A DNA stretch of 41,751 bases, from NCBI GenBank assembly GCA_000503195.1, contig AYSC01000036.1, positions 1 through 41,751 on the forward strand. The letters are read 5' to 3'. The notes below the pieces were generated by a model. It was not told the DNA's origin. It saw only the letters and a program-made list of their open reading frames with translations, and ran no database searches. Shown in pieces: positions 8,831 through 17,601 of the stretch. The position numbers and the translations under genes are program-made. The DNA is from Blastomonas sp. CACIA14H2 (GTDB taxonomy: Bacteria > Pseudomonadota > Alphaproteobacteria > Sphingomonadales > Sphingomonadaceae). Numbering within the stretch: the stretch's first letter is position 1; each line of letters opens with the position of its first letter.

Positions 8831-9195
8831 GTCTCTCCACCTCGTTTAACTGATCGATTAAGGCGGGCACGCTAGCGCCGGCTGGATTCAATGCAAGCCC
8901 GATTTCGATGATCGGGCCTGGCCATGAGGATCCCTGCCGCACTGCGTTGCAAAAAAATACCACCCCCCATTCCAGCAGCGGGCGACCTTCCCGTAACGGA
9001 AAGGTCGTGCTGCGACGCAACAATTAAAAAGGTCAGGATTTGCGCCATTCTTGTCGCACTGCAAAAGTTTAACCGGGGAATTAAAACGAATTGCAATCCG
9101 GCAGCCATTGTGACAGCTTTCCCCTGCACCAGACATCACCTGAAGAGTGATGGGGGGCAAAAGCACAACCAACAGGTTGCTTGTGGGAGAAGAGG
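8831..9195. promoter_or_regulatory. Divergent intergenic region before the TonB-dependent receptor
   Basis: About 365 bp without a credible gene. It is more AT-rich than its surroundings between about 8945 and 9120 and must hold the promoters of both the CoA-transferase and the receptor. I see no clear -35/-10 pair. An imperfect palindrome around 8987-9000 (TTCCCGTAACGGAA) is a possible operator. The receptor's ribosome site GGAG lies at 9186-9189. Confidence 0.4.
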
Positions 9196-11787
9196 ATGCG
9201 CACTTTGTGGAAGCCCGTTCTGGGCTTGCTTTGCACTGTCTCAATGACATCGATGGCCCAGGCGCAGGACGCGCAAGCCGATGATCAGGCGCCCGAGCGC
9301 GACGTGATCATCGTGACCGCGACGCTCCGCGCGGCGGACGTCCAGGACATCCCGATCGCGGTGACCGCCGTCAGCCCGGCTGACCTTGATCGCCAGAATG
9401 TCCAGGATATCCGCACGCTCAGTTCGATCACGCCCAGTTTCAACCTGCAGTCATCGCAGACCGAAACCCAGGGCACCTCTATCCGTATTCGCGGTGTCGG
9501 CACCACGGGCAACAATACCGGCCTCGAAAGCTCGGTCGGCGTCTTCATCGACGGCGTCTACCAGTCGCGCCCCGGCATCGCGCTGGGCGACCTTCTCGAC
9601 CTCGAACGGCTGGAAATCCTGCGCGGTCCGCAGGGCACGCTGTTCGGGCGCAACACTTCGGCAGGCGCGCTCAATATCACCACCCGCCGACCCAACCTGA
9701 CCAAGGTGGAAGCCTTTGCCAATGCGAGCATCGGCAATCTCGACTATTATGGCATCCAGGCCGGAGCTAGCGTGCCGCTGGTTCAGGACACGCTGGGTGT
9801 CCGCGTTTCGGGTGCCTATCGCAAGCGCGACGGCATCATCGACAGCAGTGTCACGGGCGCGGAGAGCGGGAACCGCGACCGCTATCTGCTTCGCGGCCAG
9901 TTGCTTTGGGAGCCTTCGCCGGATGTCAGCATCCGCATCGTCGGCGATTATGCCAAGTCTGACGAAAACTGCTGTACCGCTGTCATCATCCGCGAGACCG
10001 AGCTTGTCGCGCTCAACGCGTTCCAGCTCTATGGTCTGCCATTCAACGGGGTGCGAGATTTCGGTCGCAATGCCGTCGTCAATCGCCTGAGCAGCGACAA
10101 TGGCTACAACAACGATTCCGAACAATGGGGCGTTTCGGGTGAACTGAAATGGGACCTGGGTCCGGCGCAACTGACCTATATCGGATCCTATCGCCGGTTC
10201 GAGGCGGCATCGGACCAAGACGATTTTGTCGGCCTGAATGTCTATAATGTCGGCAACAGCCCGTTCGAGGCCTTCCCCAATTTCCCATCCTCGGGCGGCA
10301 CCAACAAGGTGATGACGCACGAACTGCGTTTCCAGGGCAGTGCTTTCAACGACGCGGTCGACTGGCTGGTCGGTGCTTATTATTCGGATGAGAAGATCGA
10401 CGAAATCCAGGCGATGACCCTCGGCCCGGATTATCAGGCCTATGCCTCGACGGTGCTCGCGCCGCTGCTCGGCAACAATCTCGCGTTTCTGGGGCCGAAC
10501 CCGTTGTTCGCGTTGACCCGGCTGGCAAAGGTTCGCGGCTTCCCGGCCTATGCCTCGCCGCTCAACACGGGTGTCAATGCCAATGGCAGCTTCGGGGTGA
10601 ACCGCTTCACCCAAGACGCGGAAAGCTTCTCGGTCTTCACGCACAACGTCATCAACTTCACCGATAACATCAGCCTGACGCTCGGCGCACGCTATGTCGA
10701 TGAAACCAAGGATGGCGCGTTCGATCAGATCGCGGGCAGTTCCAACGCCTGCGCCACGATTTCGGGCGGGTTCAACAACATCATCGCCAACCTGACCTCT
10801 GCTCCCTTCGGGCTTCCCGCGGCAACGGCCCAGGCGCTGGCGTCGGCGGGTCTCGGTCTGACCTGCTTCCCGTTTGCGACCCAGGCCAATTTGCCTGCAT
10901 CGACGGTGCTGCCGCTGCCTCGGGAATATGCGCTGCGGTTCAAGGATGACGAGCTGACCTATACCGTCCAACTGGCGTATAACAGCAACAACGGCTTCCT
11001 GGCCTATGCCGGCTTCAGCCACGGCTTCAAGTCAGGCGGTTTCAACCTCGACCCTGCTGCCTCGGCTGGCGGCGCGGACCCACGGTTCGATTCCGAAAAG
11101 GTCGATGCCTATGAAGCGGGCGTGAAGACGACGCTGGCCAATGGCAAGATCACGGCAAACCTGGCGCTGTTCCATATGGACATGTCGGACTTCCAGGTGC
11201 TCGAATTCACGGGTGTGCAGTTCCAGACCTTCAACGTTGCAGGGGCCAAGTCGACCGGTGCGGAACTGGAAGTGGTGGGGCGGTTCGATCCGTACATCAC
11301 GGTCAACTTCGCCGCGACCTATGCCGATGCACGCTATCCCAACAATTGCGGCAGGGGGATTACCGGTGCGGCGCTGGCGACGGTGCTGACCCTGTGCGGC
11401 AGCCAGTTGACCAATGCGCCCAAATGGAGCGGTGTCACCGGCATTACCTATGATGGCCCGCTCAATTCGTCGGGCTGGGGCATGCTGGCGAATGTCAATG
11501 TCAACTATTCAGGCGCGCGGCGGACCAGCACCACCCCGCGTGAAACATCCGGCCAGCCGCTGCCGTTCGACGTTCAGGAAAACTATTTCAAGATCAACGC
11601 ACGCCTTGGCTTCACGACGCCAGACGAGCGTTTCACCTTCGAAATCTGGGGTACCAATCTGAGCGACGAGATCACGCGCGGCATTACGGCCAATACGCCG
11701 TTGCGGGGTGGCGCGGGCACCCGCTCGCGCATTGCCTTCCTCGACGAGCCGCGCACCTACGGCATCACGTTGCGCGCGAAATATTGA
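9196..11787 (+). CDS. TonB-dependent outer-membrane receptor
   Basis: An 863-residue outer-membrane receptor for TonB-energised uptake. It has a signal peptide (MRTLWKPVLG to AQAQ, residues 1-24), a TonB-box-like stretch DVIIVTATLR, and a plug domain (about 45-165) with IRIRGVGTTG, VGVFIDGVYQSR, LERLEILRGPQGTLFGRNTSAGALNI. A long beta-barrel follows, ending in YGITLRAKY with the terminal aromatic residue needed for BAM insertion. The style is that of the many sphingomonad receptors for plant or aromatic compounds; the ligand is unknown. A TTG at 9181 is in frame, but ATG 9196 has GGAG six bases upstream and gives a clean signal peptide. It is a single gene ending at a strong terminator. Confidence 0.9.
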   Translation: MRTLWKPVLGLLCTVSMTSMAQAQDAQADDQAPERDVIIVTATLRAADVQDIPIAVTAVSPADLDRQNVQDIRTLSSITPSFNLQSSQTETQGTSIRIRGVGTTGNNTGLESSVGVFIDGVYQSRPGIALGDLLDLERLEILRGPQGTLFGRNTSAGALNITTRRPNLTKVEAFANASIGNLDYYGIQAGASVPLVQDTLGVRVSGAYRKRDGIIDSSVTGAESGNRDRYLLRGQLLWEPSPDVSIRIVGDYAKSDENCCTAVIIRETELVALNAFQLYGLPFNGVRDFGRNAVVNRLSSDNGYNNDSEQWGVSGELKWDLGPAQLTYIGSYRRFEAASDQDDFVGLNVYNVGNSPFEAFPNFPSSGGTNKVMTHELRFQGSAFNDAVDWLVGAYYSDEKIDEIQAMTLGPDYQAYASTVLAPLLGNNLAFLGPNPLFALTRLAKVRGFPAYASPLNTGVNANGSFGVNRFTQDAESFSVFTHNVINFTDNISLTLGARYVDETKDGAFDQIAGSSNACATISGGFNNIIANLTSAPFGLPAATAQALASAGLGLTCFPFATQANLPASTVLPLPREYALRFKDDELTYTVQLAYNSNNGFLAYAGFSHGFKSGGFNLDPAASAGGADPRFDSEKVDAYEAGVKTTLANGKITANLALFHMDMSDFQVLEFTGVQFQTFNVAGAKSTGAELEVVGRFDPYITVNFAATYADARYPNNCGRGITGAALATVLTLCGSQLTNAPKWSGVTGITYDGPLNSSGWGMLANVNVNYSGARRTSTTPRETSGQPLPFDVQENYFKINARLGFTTPDERFTFEIWGTNLSDEITRGITANTPLRGGAGTRSRIAFLDEPRTYGITLRAKY

Positions 11788-11809
11788 GGTTCACGCATTG
11801 ATGGGGGAC

Positions 11810-11837
11810 ACCGCCCGATAGGACACCATCGGGCGGT
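11810..11837. terminator. Hairpin between receptor and tadC
   Basis: Perfect 10-bp stem ACCGCCCGAT / ATCGGGCGGT (11810-11819, 11828-11837) with an 8-nt loop, just after the receptor stop. It has no T tract of its own and is probably part of a double terminator with the next hairpin. Confidence 0.5.
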
Positions 11838-11852
11838 GAACATCAGTGACCT

Positions 11853-11888
11853 GGGGCGGCACCGGCAACGGCGGCCGCCCCTTTTTTT
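11853..11888 (+). terminator. Rho-independent terminator of the TonB-dependent receptor
   Basis: GGGGCGGC (11853-11860) pairs with GCCGCCCC (11874-11881), followed immediately by seven T residues (11882-11888). This is the classic intrinsic terminator form and the clearest in the window. It separates the receptor from the convergent Tad operon. Confidence 0.88.
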
Positions 11889-11920
11889 GGGGCCCGATGC
11901 CGGACGCCGGGCAAACGATG

Positions 11921-12916
11921 CTATTTGCTGAAGGCGTCGGCGATCGAACAGGCCGCCGGGCCCAGAATGACGACGAACAGCGTCGGCAGGATGAACAGGA
12001 TCAGCGGGACGGTCATGATCGCGGGCAGGCGCGCGGCCTTTTCCTCGGCGCGCATCATGCGTTCGTTGCGGAATTCGGCCGAGAGCACGCGCAGCGCGGA
12101 GGCCAGCGGGGTACCGTATTTCTCGGTCTGGATCATCGTCGTCACCACCCCGCGCACAGAATCGAGCGCGACGCGATAGGCGAGGTTCTCGAAGGCCTGG
12201 CGGCGCTCGGTAAGGAAGGCGAGTTCGATCGCGGTCAGCGCGAATTCATCGCCCAGCTCGGGATAGGCGCGGCCCAGTTCCTTGGCGACGCGGTTGAACG
12301 CGGCGTCGACGGTCAGACCTGCCTCGGCGCAGATGACCAGCAGGTCGAGCGCGTCGGGCAGGCCCTTGCGGATCGCATCGGTGCGCTTGGTGATCATGTT
12401 CTGCACGAACAGGTCGGGGGCCTTGTAGCTGCCCAGCAGGATCGCGGCGAACAGACCGAATTTCTTGATCGGGGTCCAGTCGGGCACCAGCACGCCCAGG
12501 CCATAGATCAGCAGCGCGGCAAGCCCGCCCAGCGCGATCGGCAGCACCAACCGCCCGAAGATGATCGCCACCGCAACGTCCTTGGAACGGATTCCCGCCT
12601 GCGCGAGCTTCTGCTGCGCTGACTTGAGCTGCTCGTCCTGCAGCACCCGCAAGGATTGCAGCGTGCTGCGCATCTTGTCGGTGGTGTCGTTCTTGTGGAT
12701 GATCTTGGCGCGCTTCTTCGCGGTGGACGCGGTAATCCCTGCCTTGAGCTGCTCGCGCCGCTCGTTCAGCGCCTTGACGCGCTTGGCCATGGGATCGCGC
12801 ACCGTGGTCGCGGCGTAGATCGCGATCAGCACCGCGAGCGTCGCCACCGCGGCGAGCAGCGTCGCCACGAAGATCACGTCGATCCCCATCAGGGTAGGAT
12901 TGGCTGATTCCTGCAC
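11921..12916 (-). CDS. tadC: Tad pilus inner-membrane platform protein TadC
   Basis: A 331-residue T2SS-F (GspF) family membrane protein that pairs with TadB to form the inner-membrane platform on which the pilus assembles. It has an N-terminal membrane segment (residues 12-36), a charged cytoplasmic region, two central membrane segments (about 113-160), the conserved GLPDALDLLVICAEAGLTVDAAF block, and a C-terminal hydrophobic segment (LPAIMTVPLILFILPTLFVVIL). The GTG start at 12916 has AAGGGACA just upstream; ATG 12889 is the alternative. It is last in the operon, 17 bp after tadB. Confidence 0.88.
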   Translation of the reverse strand: MQESANPTLMGIDVIFVATLLAAVATLAVLIAIYAATTVRDPMAKRVKALNERREQLKAGITASTAKKRAKIIHKNDTTDKMRSTLQSLRVLQDEQLKSAQQKLAQAGIRSKDVAVAIIFGRLVLPIALGGLAALLIYGLGVLVPDWTPIKKFGLFAAILLGSYKAPDLFVQNMITKRTDAIRKGLPDALDLLVICAEAGLTVDAAFNRVAKELGRAYPELGDEFALTAIELAFLTERRQAFENLAYRVALDSVRGVVTTMIQTEKYGTPLASALRVLSAEFRNERMMRAEEKAARLPAIMTVPLILFILPTLFVVILGPAACSIADAFSK

Positions 12917-12933
12917 TGTCCCTTATCCCCCGA

Positions 12934-13905
12934 TCAGATTTCGAAGCTGACCATCTTGGCCATGATGAACACGCCGATGCCCATCCACACCAGGCCGCCG
13001 ATCCCGGCGATCATCAGCCGTTCCTCGACGAAAAAGCCCGCGAGATAGGCGGGGTTCACCCACCAGATCATCATGAACACCAGAAACGGGAGCGACCCGA
13101 CGATATAGGCGGAGGCCTTGGATTCGGACGACAGGGCCCGGATCTTGAGCTTCATCTGCGCGCGCGAGCGCAGCACCGCGCCCAGGTTCGACAGCGTTTC
13201 GGCGAGGTTGCCGCCGGTCTCGCGCTGGATCGCCAGGGTGATGCAGAAGAAGTTGAACTCCGGGGTCTGCAGCCGGTTGGCGCTTTCCTGAAGCGCATCT
13301 TCCATCGACCGGCCGATCTTGATCCGCTCGGTCACCAGCTTGAATTCCTCGCCCACCGGGCCGGGAATTTCCTTGGCCACGACCGTGAGCGTCTCGGTCA
13401 CCGGCAGGCCCGAGCGCAGGCCGCGCACCAGCAGGTCGATCGCATCGGGAAAGCGCGCGGTGAACTGGTTGAGGCGGCGCTTGATGAAATGGCCGACGAC
13501 CATGTGCGGCAGGCCGAAGCCGAGCGCCGAGCCGATGAACAGGCTCATCACCAGCTGGCCGGTGCGGAAATAGACCGCCATCGCAACCAGCAGGCCCAGA
13601 CCGACCACGACCTGGCCGAACTGCGCGACGGTCCAGTGCTTGCCCGTCATCGCCAGGCGACGCGCCAGCATCTGCACCTTGGTCAGCGCTTCGCCATCCT
13701 GGTTGAAGCGGGGCTTGCGGTTGGCGATGGCCTTGCGCATCTGCGCCTCGACCTTGGCGCTGGCATTCTCGCTATAGCGTTCGCGCACCGCCAGGATGCG
13801 GCGTTGCAGCTCCTTGCGTTCGGACGGGCCCGAAAAAGCGATGGCGAGCAGGCCGAGGACGCTCGCGAGCCCTCCCGCCAACAGCAATGTCTGCACCATA
13901 TCCAT
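12934..13905 (-). CDS. tadB: Tad pilus inner-membrane platform protein TadB
   Basis: A 323-residue T2SS-F family membrane protein, partner of TadC. It has an N-terminal membrane segment (4-25), two central segments (about 97-140), the conserved block FPDAIDLLVRGLRSGLPVTETL, the ETGGNLAETLSNLGAVLR signature of GspF domains, and two C-terminal membrane segments. ATG 13905 starts 57 bp after the cpaE stop. In typical Tad/Cpa operons the motor ATPase gene cpaF (tadA) lies exactly between these two genes; here there is no room for it. Confidence 0.88.
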   Translation of the reverse strand: MDMVQTLLLAGGLASVLGLLAIAFSGPSERKELQRRILAVRERYSENASAKVEAQMRKAIANRKPRFNQDGEALTKVQMLARRLAMTGKHWTVAQFGQVVVGLGLLVAMAVYFRTGQLVMSLFIGSALGFGLPHMVVGHFIKRRLNQFTARFPDAIDLLVRGLRSGLPVTETLTVVAKEIPGPVGEEFKLVTERIKIGRSMEDALQESANRLQTPEFNFFCITLAIQRETGGNLAETLSNLGAVLRSRAQMKLKIRALSSESKASAYIVGSLPFLVFMMIWWVNPAYLAGFFVEERLMIAGIGGLVWMGIGVFIMAKMVSFEI

Positions 13906-13962
13906 GCGCTCTTCACCCGTGATGTGGGCCCACCGCTGGCCGATACGGCGCGGCGGTTCCGG

Positions 13963-15258
13963 TTACTTCCTGGCGGCCTTTGCCGCCTTGTTCGGCTTGG
14001 CCGGCAGCAGCGACTTGAAATCGCCGAACTTGCCGAGCAGCGATTTCTTGGCGCCGCCGGTGTCCTTCTCCGCCGCCGCATCCTCTTCGGCCAGGCCCAG
14101 GCAGCGATCGGTCAGCGATTTCATCACTGCGCCCGCCTTGGTCGATTTGCCCGCCTCGCAGAACGGCTGGCCAAGCTTGGCAGCCTGGGCGGCGGTCTTG
14201 GCATCGGCGGGGATCAGGAAATCGATCTTGCGCTCGATCGTGGTCTCGAAATCGGCCCGGCTGATTTCCAGCGCCGCCGGCTGAACCTTGTTGGCCACCA
14301 CGATCACCCGCGCGGCAGGCGCATTCGACTTGAGCCAGGCGAGCAGCCGGATCGCGTCCCGCGCCGAAGCGAGCGTCAGTTCGGTCACCAGCACCGCGAT
14401 ATTGGTTTCGGAGACCAGATGCGGATAGTCGATCAGCATCTGCCGCGGCAGATCGACCACGGTATTCTCGAACGCGTGGCGGAACTCTTCCTGCAGCTGG
14501 AAGAACGCGGTGCCGTCGGTGATCAGCGGCGAGCTGATCGGCGCTTCGGCCGACAGGATCGAAAGCTTGTCATTGGCCTTGATCATCGCGCGTTCGATGA
14601 ACAGGCCGTCGATGCGGCTGGGATTGTCGATCGCGTCGGTCAGGCCGCGGCCAGGCTCCAGGTCCATGGTCAGCGCGCCGGTGCCGAAATGCAGGTCAAG
14701 GTCGAGCAGGGCGGTCATGCGACCGGCATTCTTGCTCAGTTGCCAGGCCAGCGACGTCGCCACGGTCGACGCGCCGACACCGCCGCGCGTGCCGATGACC
14801 ATGATGCCGACATGCGCGCGCTCGGTCACCGCTTCGCCCGGCTTGGGGGCATTGAGCATCGCCTGCGCCTGCAGGATGGAATCGCGGATCTGGTCGGGGC
14901 CCACGGGCTTGAGCAGATAATCGTGCAGGCCGCTCGCGATCAGATCGCGATACAGGCGCACATCGTTGACCTGACCCATGGCGATCACCACGGTGCCCGG
15001 CTCGCACACCTCGGCAAGCGCGTTGATATCGTTGAGCGGATCGCCCGATTCCGACAGGTCGACCAGCAGGATGTTGGGGCTCGCGGTGATCGAGAGCGAC
15101 TGGACAGCGTTGCGGAGGCCGCCCTTGTTGCACTTTTCCGGCGGCCAGCCCATGTTGATCGCCATGGCGCGCACGATGTCGAGCGTCGCCTCGTCGCAGA
15201 CAAACGCCGCGAACTGGTCGCGATTGGCTGTCATGCCCGGTTTCCAGGGTGCGTTCAC
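13963..15258 (-). CDS. cpaE: Pilus assembly protein CpaE/TadZ (MinD-like ATPase)
   Basis: A 431-residue protein that in this family localises Tad pilus assembly to a pole. An N-terminal receiver-like domain (about 15-135, with ILLVDLSE and DYLLKPVGPDQI) is followed by a ParA/MinD-type ATPase domain beginning near residue 150. The Walker A is RGGVGAST (158-165), where the deviant lysine is replaced by arginine, as seen in TadZ proteins. LLDLDLHFGTGALTMDLEPG follows. The C-terminal tail is Lys/Ala-rich. The GTG start overlaps the cpaD stop as GTGA and has GGGAGG upstream, which indicates translational coupling. Confidence 0.88.
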   Translation of the reverse strand: MNAPWKPGMTANRDQFAAFVCDEATLDIVRAMAINMGWPPEKCNKGGLRNAVQSLSITASPNILLVDLSESGDPLNDINALAEVCEPGTVVIAMGQVNDVRLYRDLIASGLHDYLLKPVGPDQIRDSILQAQAMLNAPKPGEAVTERAHVGIMVIGTRGGVGASTVATSLAWQLSKNAGRMTALLDLDLHFGTGALTMDLEPGRGLTDAIDNPSRIDGLFIERAMIKANDKLSILSAEAPISSPLITDGTAFFQLQEEFRHAFENTVVDLPRQMLIDYPHLVSETNIAVLVTELTLASARDAIRLLAWLKSNAPAARVIVVANKVQPAALEISRADFETTIERKIDFLIPADAKTAAQAAKLGQPFCEAGKSTKAGAVMKSLTDRCLGLAEEDAAAEKDTGGAKKSLLGKFGDFKSLLPAKPNKAAKAARK

Positions 15259-15896
15259 TGCGATCCTCCCTGCTGGGTCGAGCCCTGCTTCAGGCCTTGC
15301 GCGCCGGTCGGCGGGGCTTCGCGATACTGCTTGATGGCGGTGTCCGAACGCTGGGTCGATGTGGTGAGCGCGCCCGGCTCGCCGCGCACCAGGTCTTCCT
15401 TGTTCGCCACCATCGACGCGACATTGGCATTGACCGCGCAGCCGTAATTGGTGCTGGTCGCGTTGCGATAGTTCATTTCCAGCTTGCCCTTCCAGTCGGG
15501 GCAGCCGGGCACCTCGGCGGTGCTGCGGGTCACCACGACACGGACCGCGCCGGGGGCGATCTCTCCCGTCGTGACGGGCGCGATGTCGTTGACCAGCAGG
15601 CCATGGCGCGATGCGGCGGCTTCGATCGCCGACTTGACCACGACGTTGCGGCCCGCCGGGTCATCGATCGAGACGCGATCGCCATAGCCCAGGTCCATCG
15701 CCTGGAACCATTCGGCCAGGCGCCGCTGTTCCTGCGCGGGGAGCGATCCGCCCGCCGCGTTCAGGTCCAGCGTGTAGTTGCTCCGCGAAACGACCGGCTG
15801 ATGGACGCTTTCCAGGCCGCGGTTGCTGGCCATGTTGCCGCACCCCGACAAGGTCAGGACGGCCGCTGCTGCGATGGCTGCATGATAAGCGCGCAT
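15255..15896 (-). CDS. cpaD: Pilus assembly lipoprotein CpaD
   Basis: A 213-residue periplasmic lipoprotein that helps the CpaC secretin in Tad pilus biogenesis. The lipobox LTLSGC lies at the end of a short signal peptide. The body contains the CpaD pattern with NYTLDLN, EQRRLAEWFQAMDLGYGDRVSID, CPDW and NYGCAVNANVASMVANKEDLVRG. ATG 15896 is chosen on the GAGGAG ribosome site upstream and on the signal peptide; the open frame extends to 16094 inside cpaC and is shadow there. It overlaps cpaE by 4 bp. Confidence 0.85.
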   Translation of the reverse strand: MRAYHAAIAAAAVLTLSGCGNMASNRGLESVHQPVVSRSNYTLDLNAAGGSLPAQEQRRLAEWFQAMDLGYGDRVSIDDPAGRNVVVKSAIEAAASRHGLLVNDIAPVTTGEIAPGAVRVVVTRSTAEVPGCPDWKGKLEMNYRNATSTNYGCAVNANVASMVANKEDLVRGEPGALTTSTQRSDTAIKQYREAPPTGAQGLKQGSTQQGGSQ

Positions 15897-15924
15897 TGCT
15901 ATTCTCCTCAAAGCGGGTCTGGCC

Positions 15925-17601
15925 TCAATCGAACGAAAAACCGGGGGCGGCGGCGAGATCCGATGACTTTTCACCCTGTTTCGCCTTGCCCTTTTTCGCC
16001 GCGCGCTGCGGCTTGGCCGCAGGCTGGGGCAGGGCGCGCGGCTGATCGGGCAGTGCGCCGAATTCGGGCCCGCCAGTTCCGCCCGAAGGCGCAACGCTGG
16101 GCTTGGGACGATCGCCGCCGCTCACGCCATCCGATTCCTGATGGTTGATCAGCCGCTCAAGGTCATCGGGCGTGCGGAAAGCGTCGGTGGGCAGCTTGAT
16201 GTCATTGGCGTTGACCGGCTTGACCAGATACGGCGTCACCACGATCACCAGTTCGGTCTCGCCCTTGCGGAAGTTCGACGACTTGAACAGGTTGCCCAGC
16301 ACCGGCACGTCGCCCAGGCCCGGGGCCTTGTCGACCAGGTTCTGCGAGTTGTTGCTCAGCAGGCCGGCGATCATGAAGCTTTCGCCCGAGCCCAGTTCCA
16401 CTGTCGTCTCGGCGCGGCGGATGGTCAGCGCCGGCACCTGGAAGCCGTTGAGCGTCACCGATCCGGCGGACGACAGTTCGGACACCTCGGGGCGCACGCG
16501 GATCGAGATGCGGCCATTGGCCAGCACTGTCGGGGTATAGGCCAGGCTGACGCCGAAATTCTTGTATTCGATCGTCGTGGTGCCCAGGCCCTGGTTGATC
16601 GGGATCGGGAATTCCCCGCCCGCAAGGAAGTCGGCGGTCTCGCCCGAGAGCGCGGTCAGGTTGGGCTGCGACAGCGTGACCACCAGGCCGACCTGTTCGG
16701 CCAGGTCGAACGCGCTGGCGATATCGACCCCGAACAGCCGTCCGGCTGCCTGGATGGCGGTCTTGCCGTCGGTCGGCAGGTTGAAGCGCGTGGCCGTGCC
16801 GCCTGTCACGAACTGGCCGGTAGCAGGATTGAAGGGCAGGCTGATCGATCCCGCCGGCAGGCCGAACTGCGCCGAGGCATCGACGCGCGGCAGCGTGCTG
16901 ACGTCGATCGTGTTGCCGATCGTCGCGAAGTTGCGCGATGCGCGGCCGACGCCGAACTGGAAGCCTCCGGTCAGGTCGCGGGTCAGCAGATTGGCGCCGA
17001 TTTCCTTGACCAGCGAGCGGCTGACCTCGGCAATCCGGACCTGCAGGTTCACCTGCATGGGGGTGGCCGTCGCAAGACGGCTGATCACCTTGACGCCGTC
17101 GCCGACAAAGGCCTGGACCAGCCGCGCCGCCTCGGCGCTGTCCTCGGGCGCGCCGACGGTGCCGGTGAGCAGGACGACGCCGTTGAGCGTGCTGACGCGC
17201 ACCTTGGCGTCGGGCATGGCGAGCGTCAGCATCTGGTCGATCGAGTCGATGTTCGATCCGACGCGGACGGTGGCGGCGTAGACCACCTGGCCGGCTGCGT
17301 TGCTGGCATAGAGCGTCGTCTCGCCCCCGGCCTTGCCGAAGACATAGAGCTGCCTGGCCGACTTGACCTGGACGTCGGCGACGCTGGTATCGGCCACGAA
17401 AAGGTCGGCCATCGTTCCCGGAAGCTGGATCAGCTGACCGCGGCCGATGGACAGGACCAGCGTTTCGGTCGGACGCTGCACGGCGGACTGCGCCAGGGCA
17501 GCCCCTCCGATCGCCGGGACGAGTCCGGACAGCGAGGCGGTGGCCGCGACGGCGCTACCCAGCAGGACGCCCTTGATGAATTTGGAAAAACGCATGGTCA
17601 T
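15925..17601 (-). CDS. cpaC: Tad pilus outer-membrane secretin CpaC/RcpA
   Basis: A 558-residue secretin forming the outer-membrane channel for the Flp pilus. It has a signal peptide ending near ALAQSA (residue 40), an N-terminal pilus-associated domain (ETLVLSIGRGQLIQLPGTMADLFVADTSVADVQV), a BON-like domain (about 118-170), and the secretin domain (about 290-465) with AEQVGLVVTLSQPNLTALSGETADFLAGGEFPIPI and GESFMIAGLLSNNSQNLVDKAPGLGDVPVLGNLF. The tail is Pro/Lys-rich and disordered. ATG 17601 overlaps the cpaB stop (ATGA); an ATG two codons later is the only nearby alternative. Confidence 0.92.
   Translation of the reverse strand: MTMRFSKFIKGVLLGSAVAATASLSGLVPAIGGAALAQSAVQRPTETLVLSIGRGQLIQLPGTMADLFVADTSVADVQVKSARQLYVFGKAGGETTLYASNAAGQVVYAATVRVGSNIDSIDQMLTLAMPDAKVRVSTLNGVVLLTGTVGAPEDSAEAARLVQAFVGDGVKVISRLATATPMQVNLQVRIAEVSRSLVKEIGANLLTRDLTGGFQFGVGRASRNFATIGNTIDVSTLPRVDASAQFGLPAGSISLPFNPATGQFVTGGTATRFNLPTDGKTAIQAAGRLFGVDIASAFDLAEQVGLVVTLSQPNLTALSGETADFLAGGEFPIPINQGLGTTTIEYKNFGVSLAYTPTVLANGRISIRVRPEVSELSSAGSVTLNGFQVPALTIRRAETTVELGSGESFMIAGLLSNNSQNLVDKAPGLGDVPVLGNLFKSSNFRKGETELVIVVTPYLVKPVNANDIKLPTDAFRTPDDLERLINHQESDGVSGGDRPKPSVAPSGGTGGPEFGALPDQPRALPQPAAKPQRAAKKGKAKQGEKSSDLAAAPGFSFD

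Noticed and set aside
9181-9195. TTG 9181 as start of the TonB-dependent receptor
   Set aside because: ATG 9196 has GGAG at proper spacing and directly opens a normal signal peptide.
13906-13962. A short remnant of cpaF between cpaE and tadB
   Set aside because: The 57-bp gap contains no translation resembling the C- or N-terminus of a secretion ATPase.
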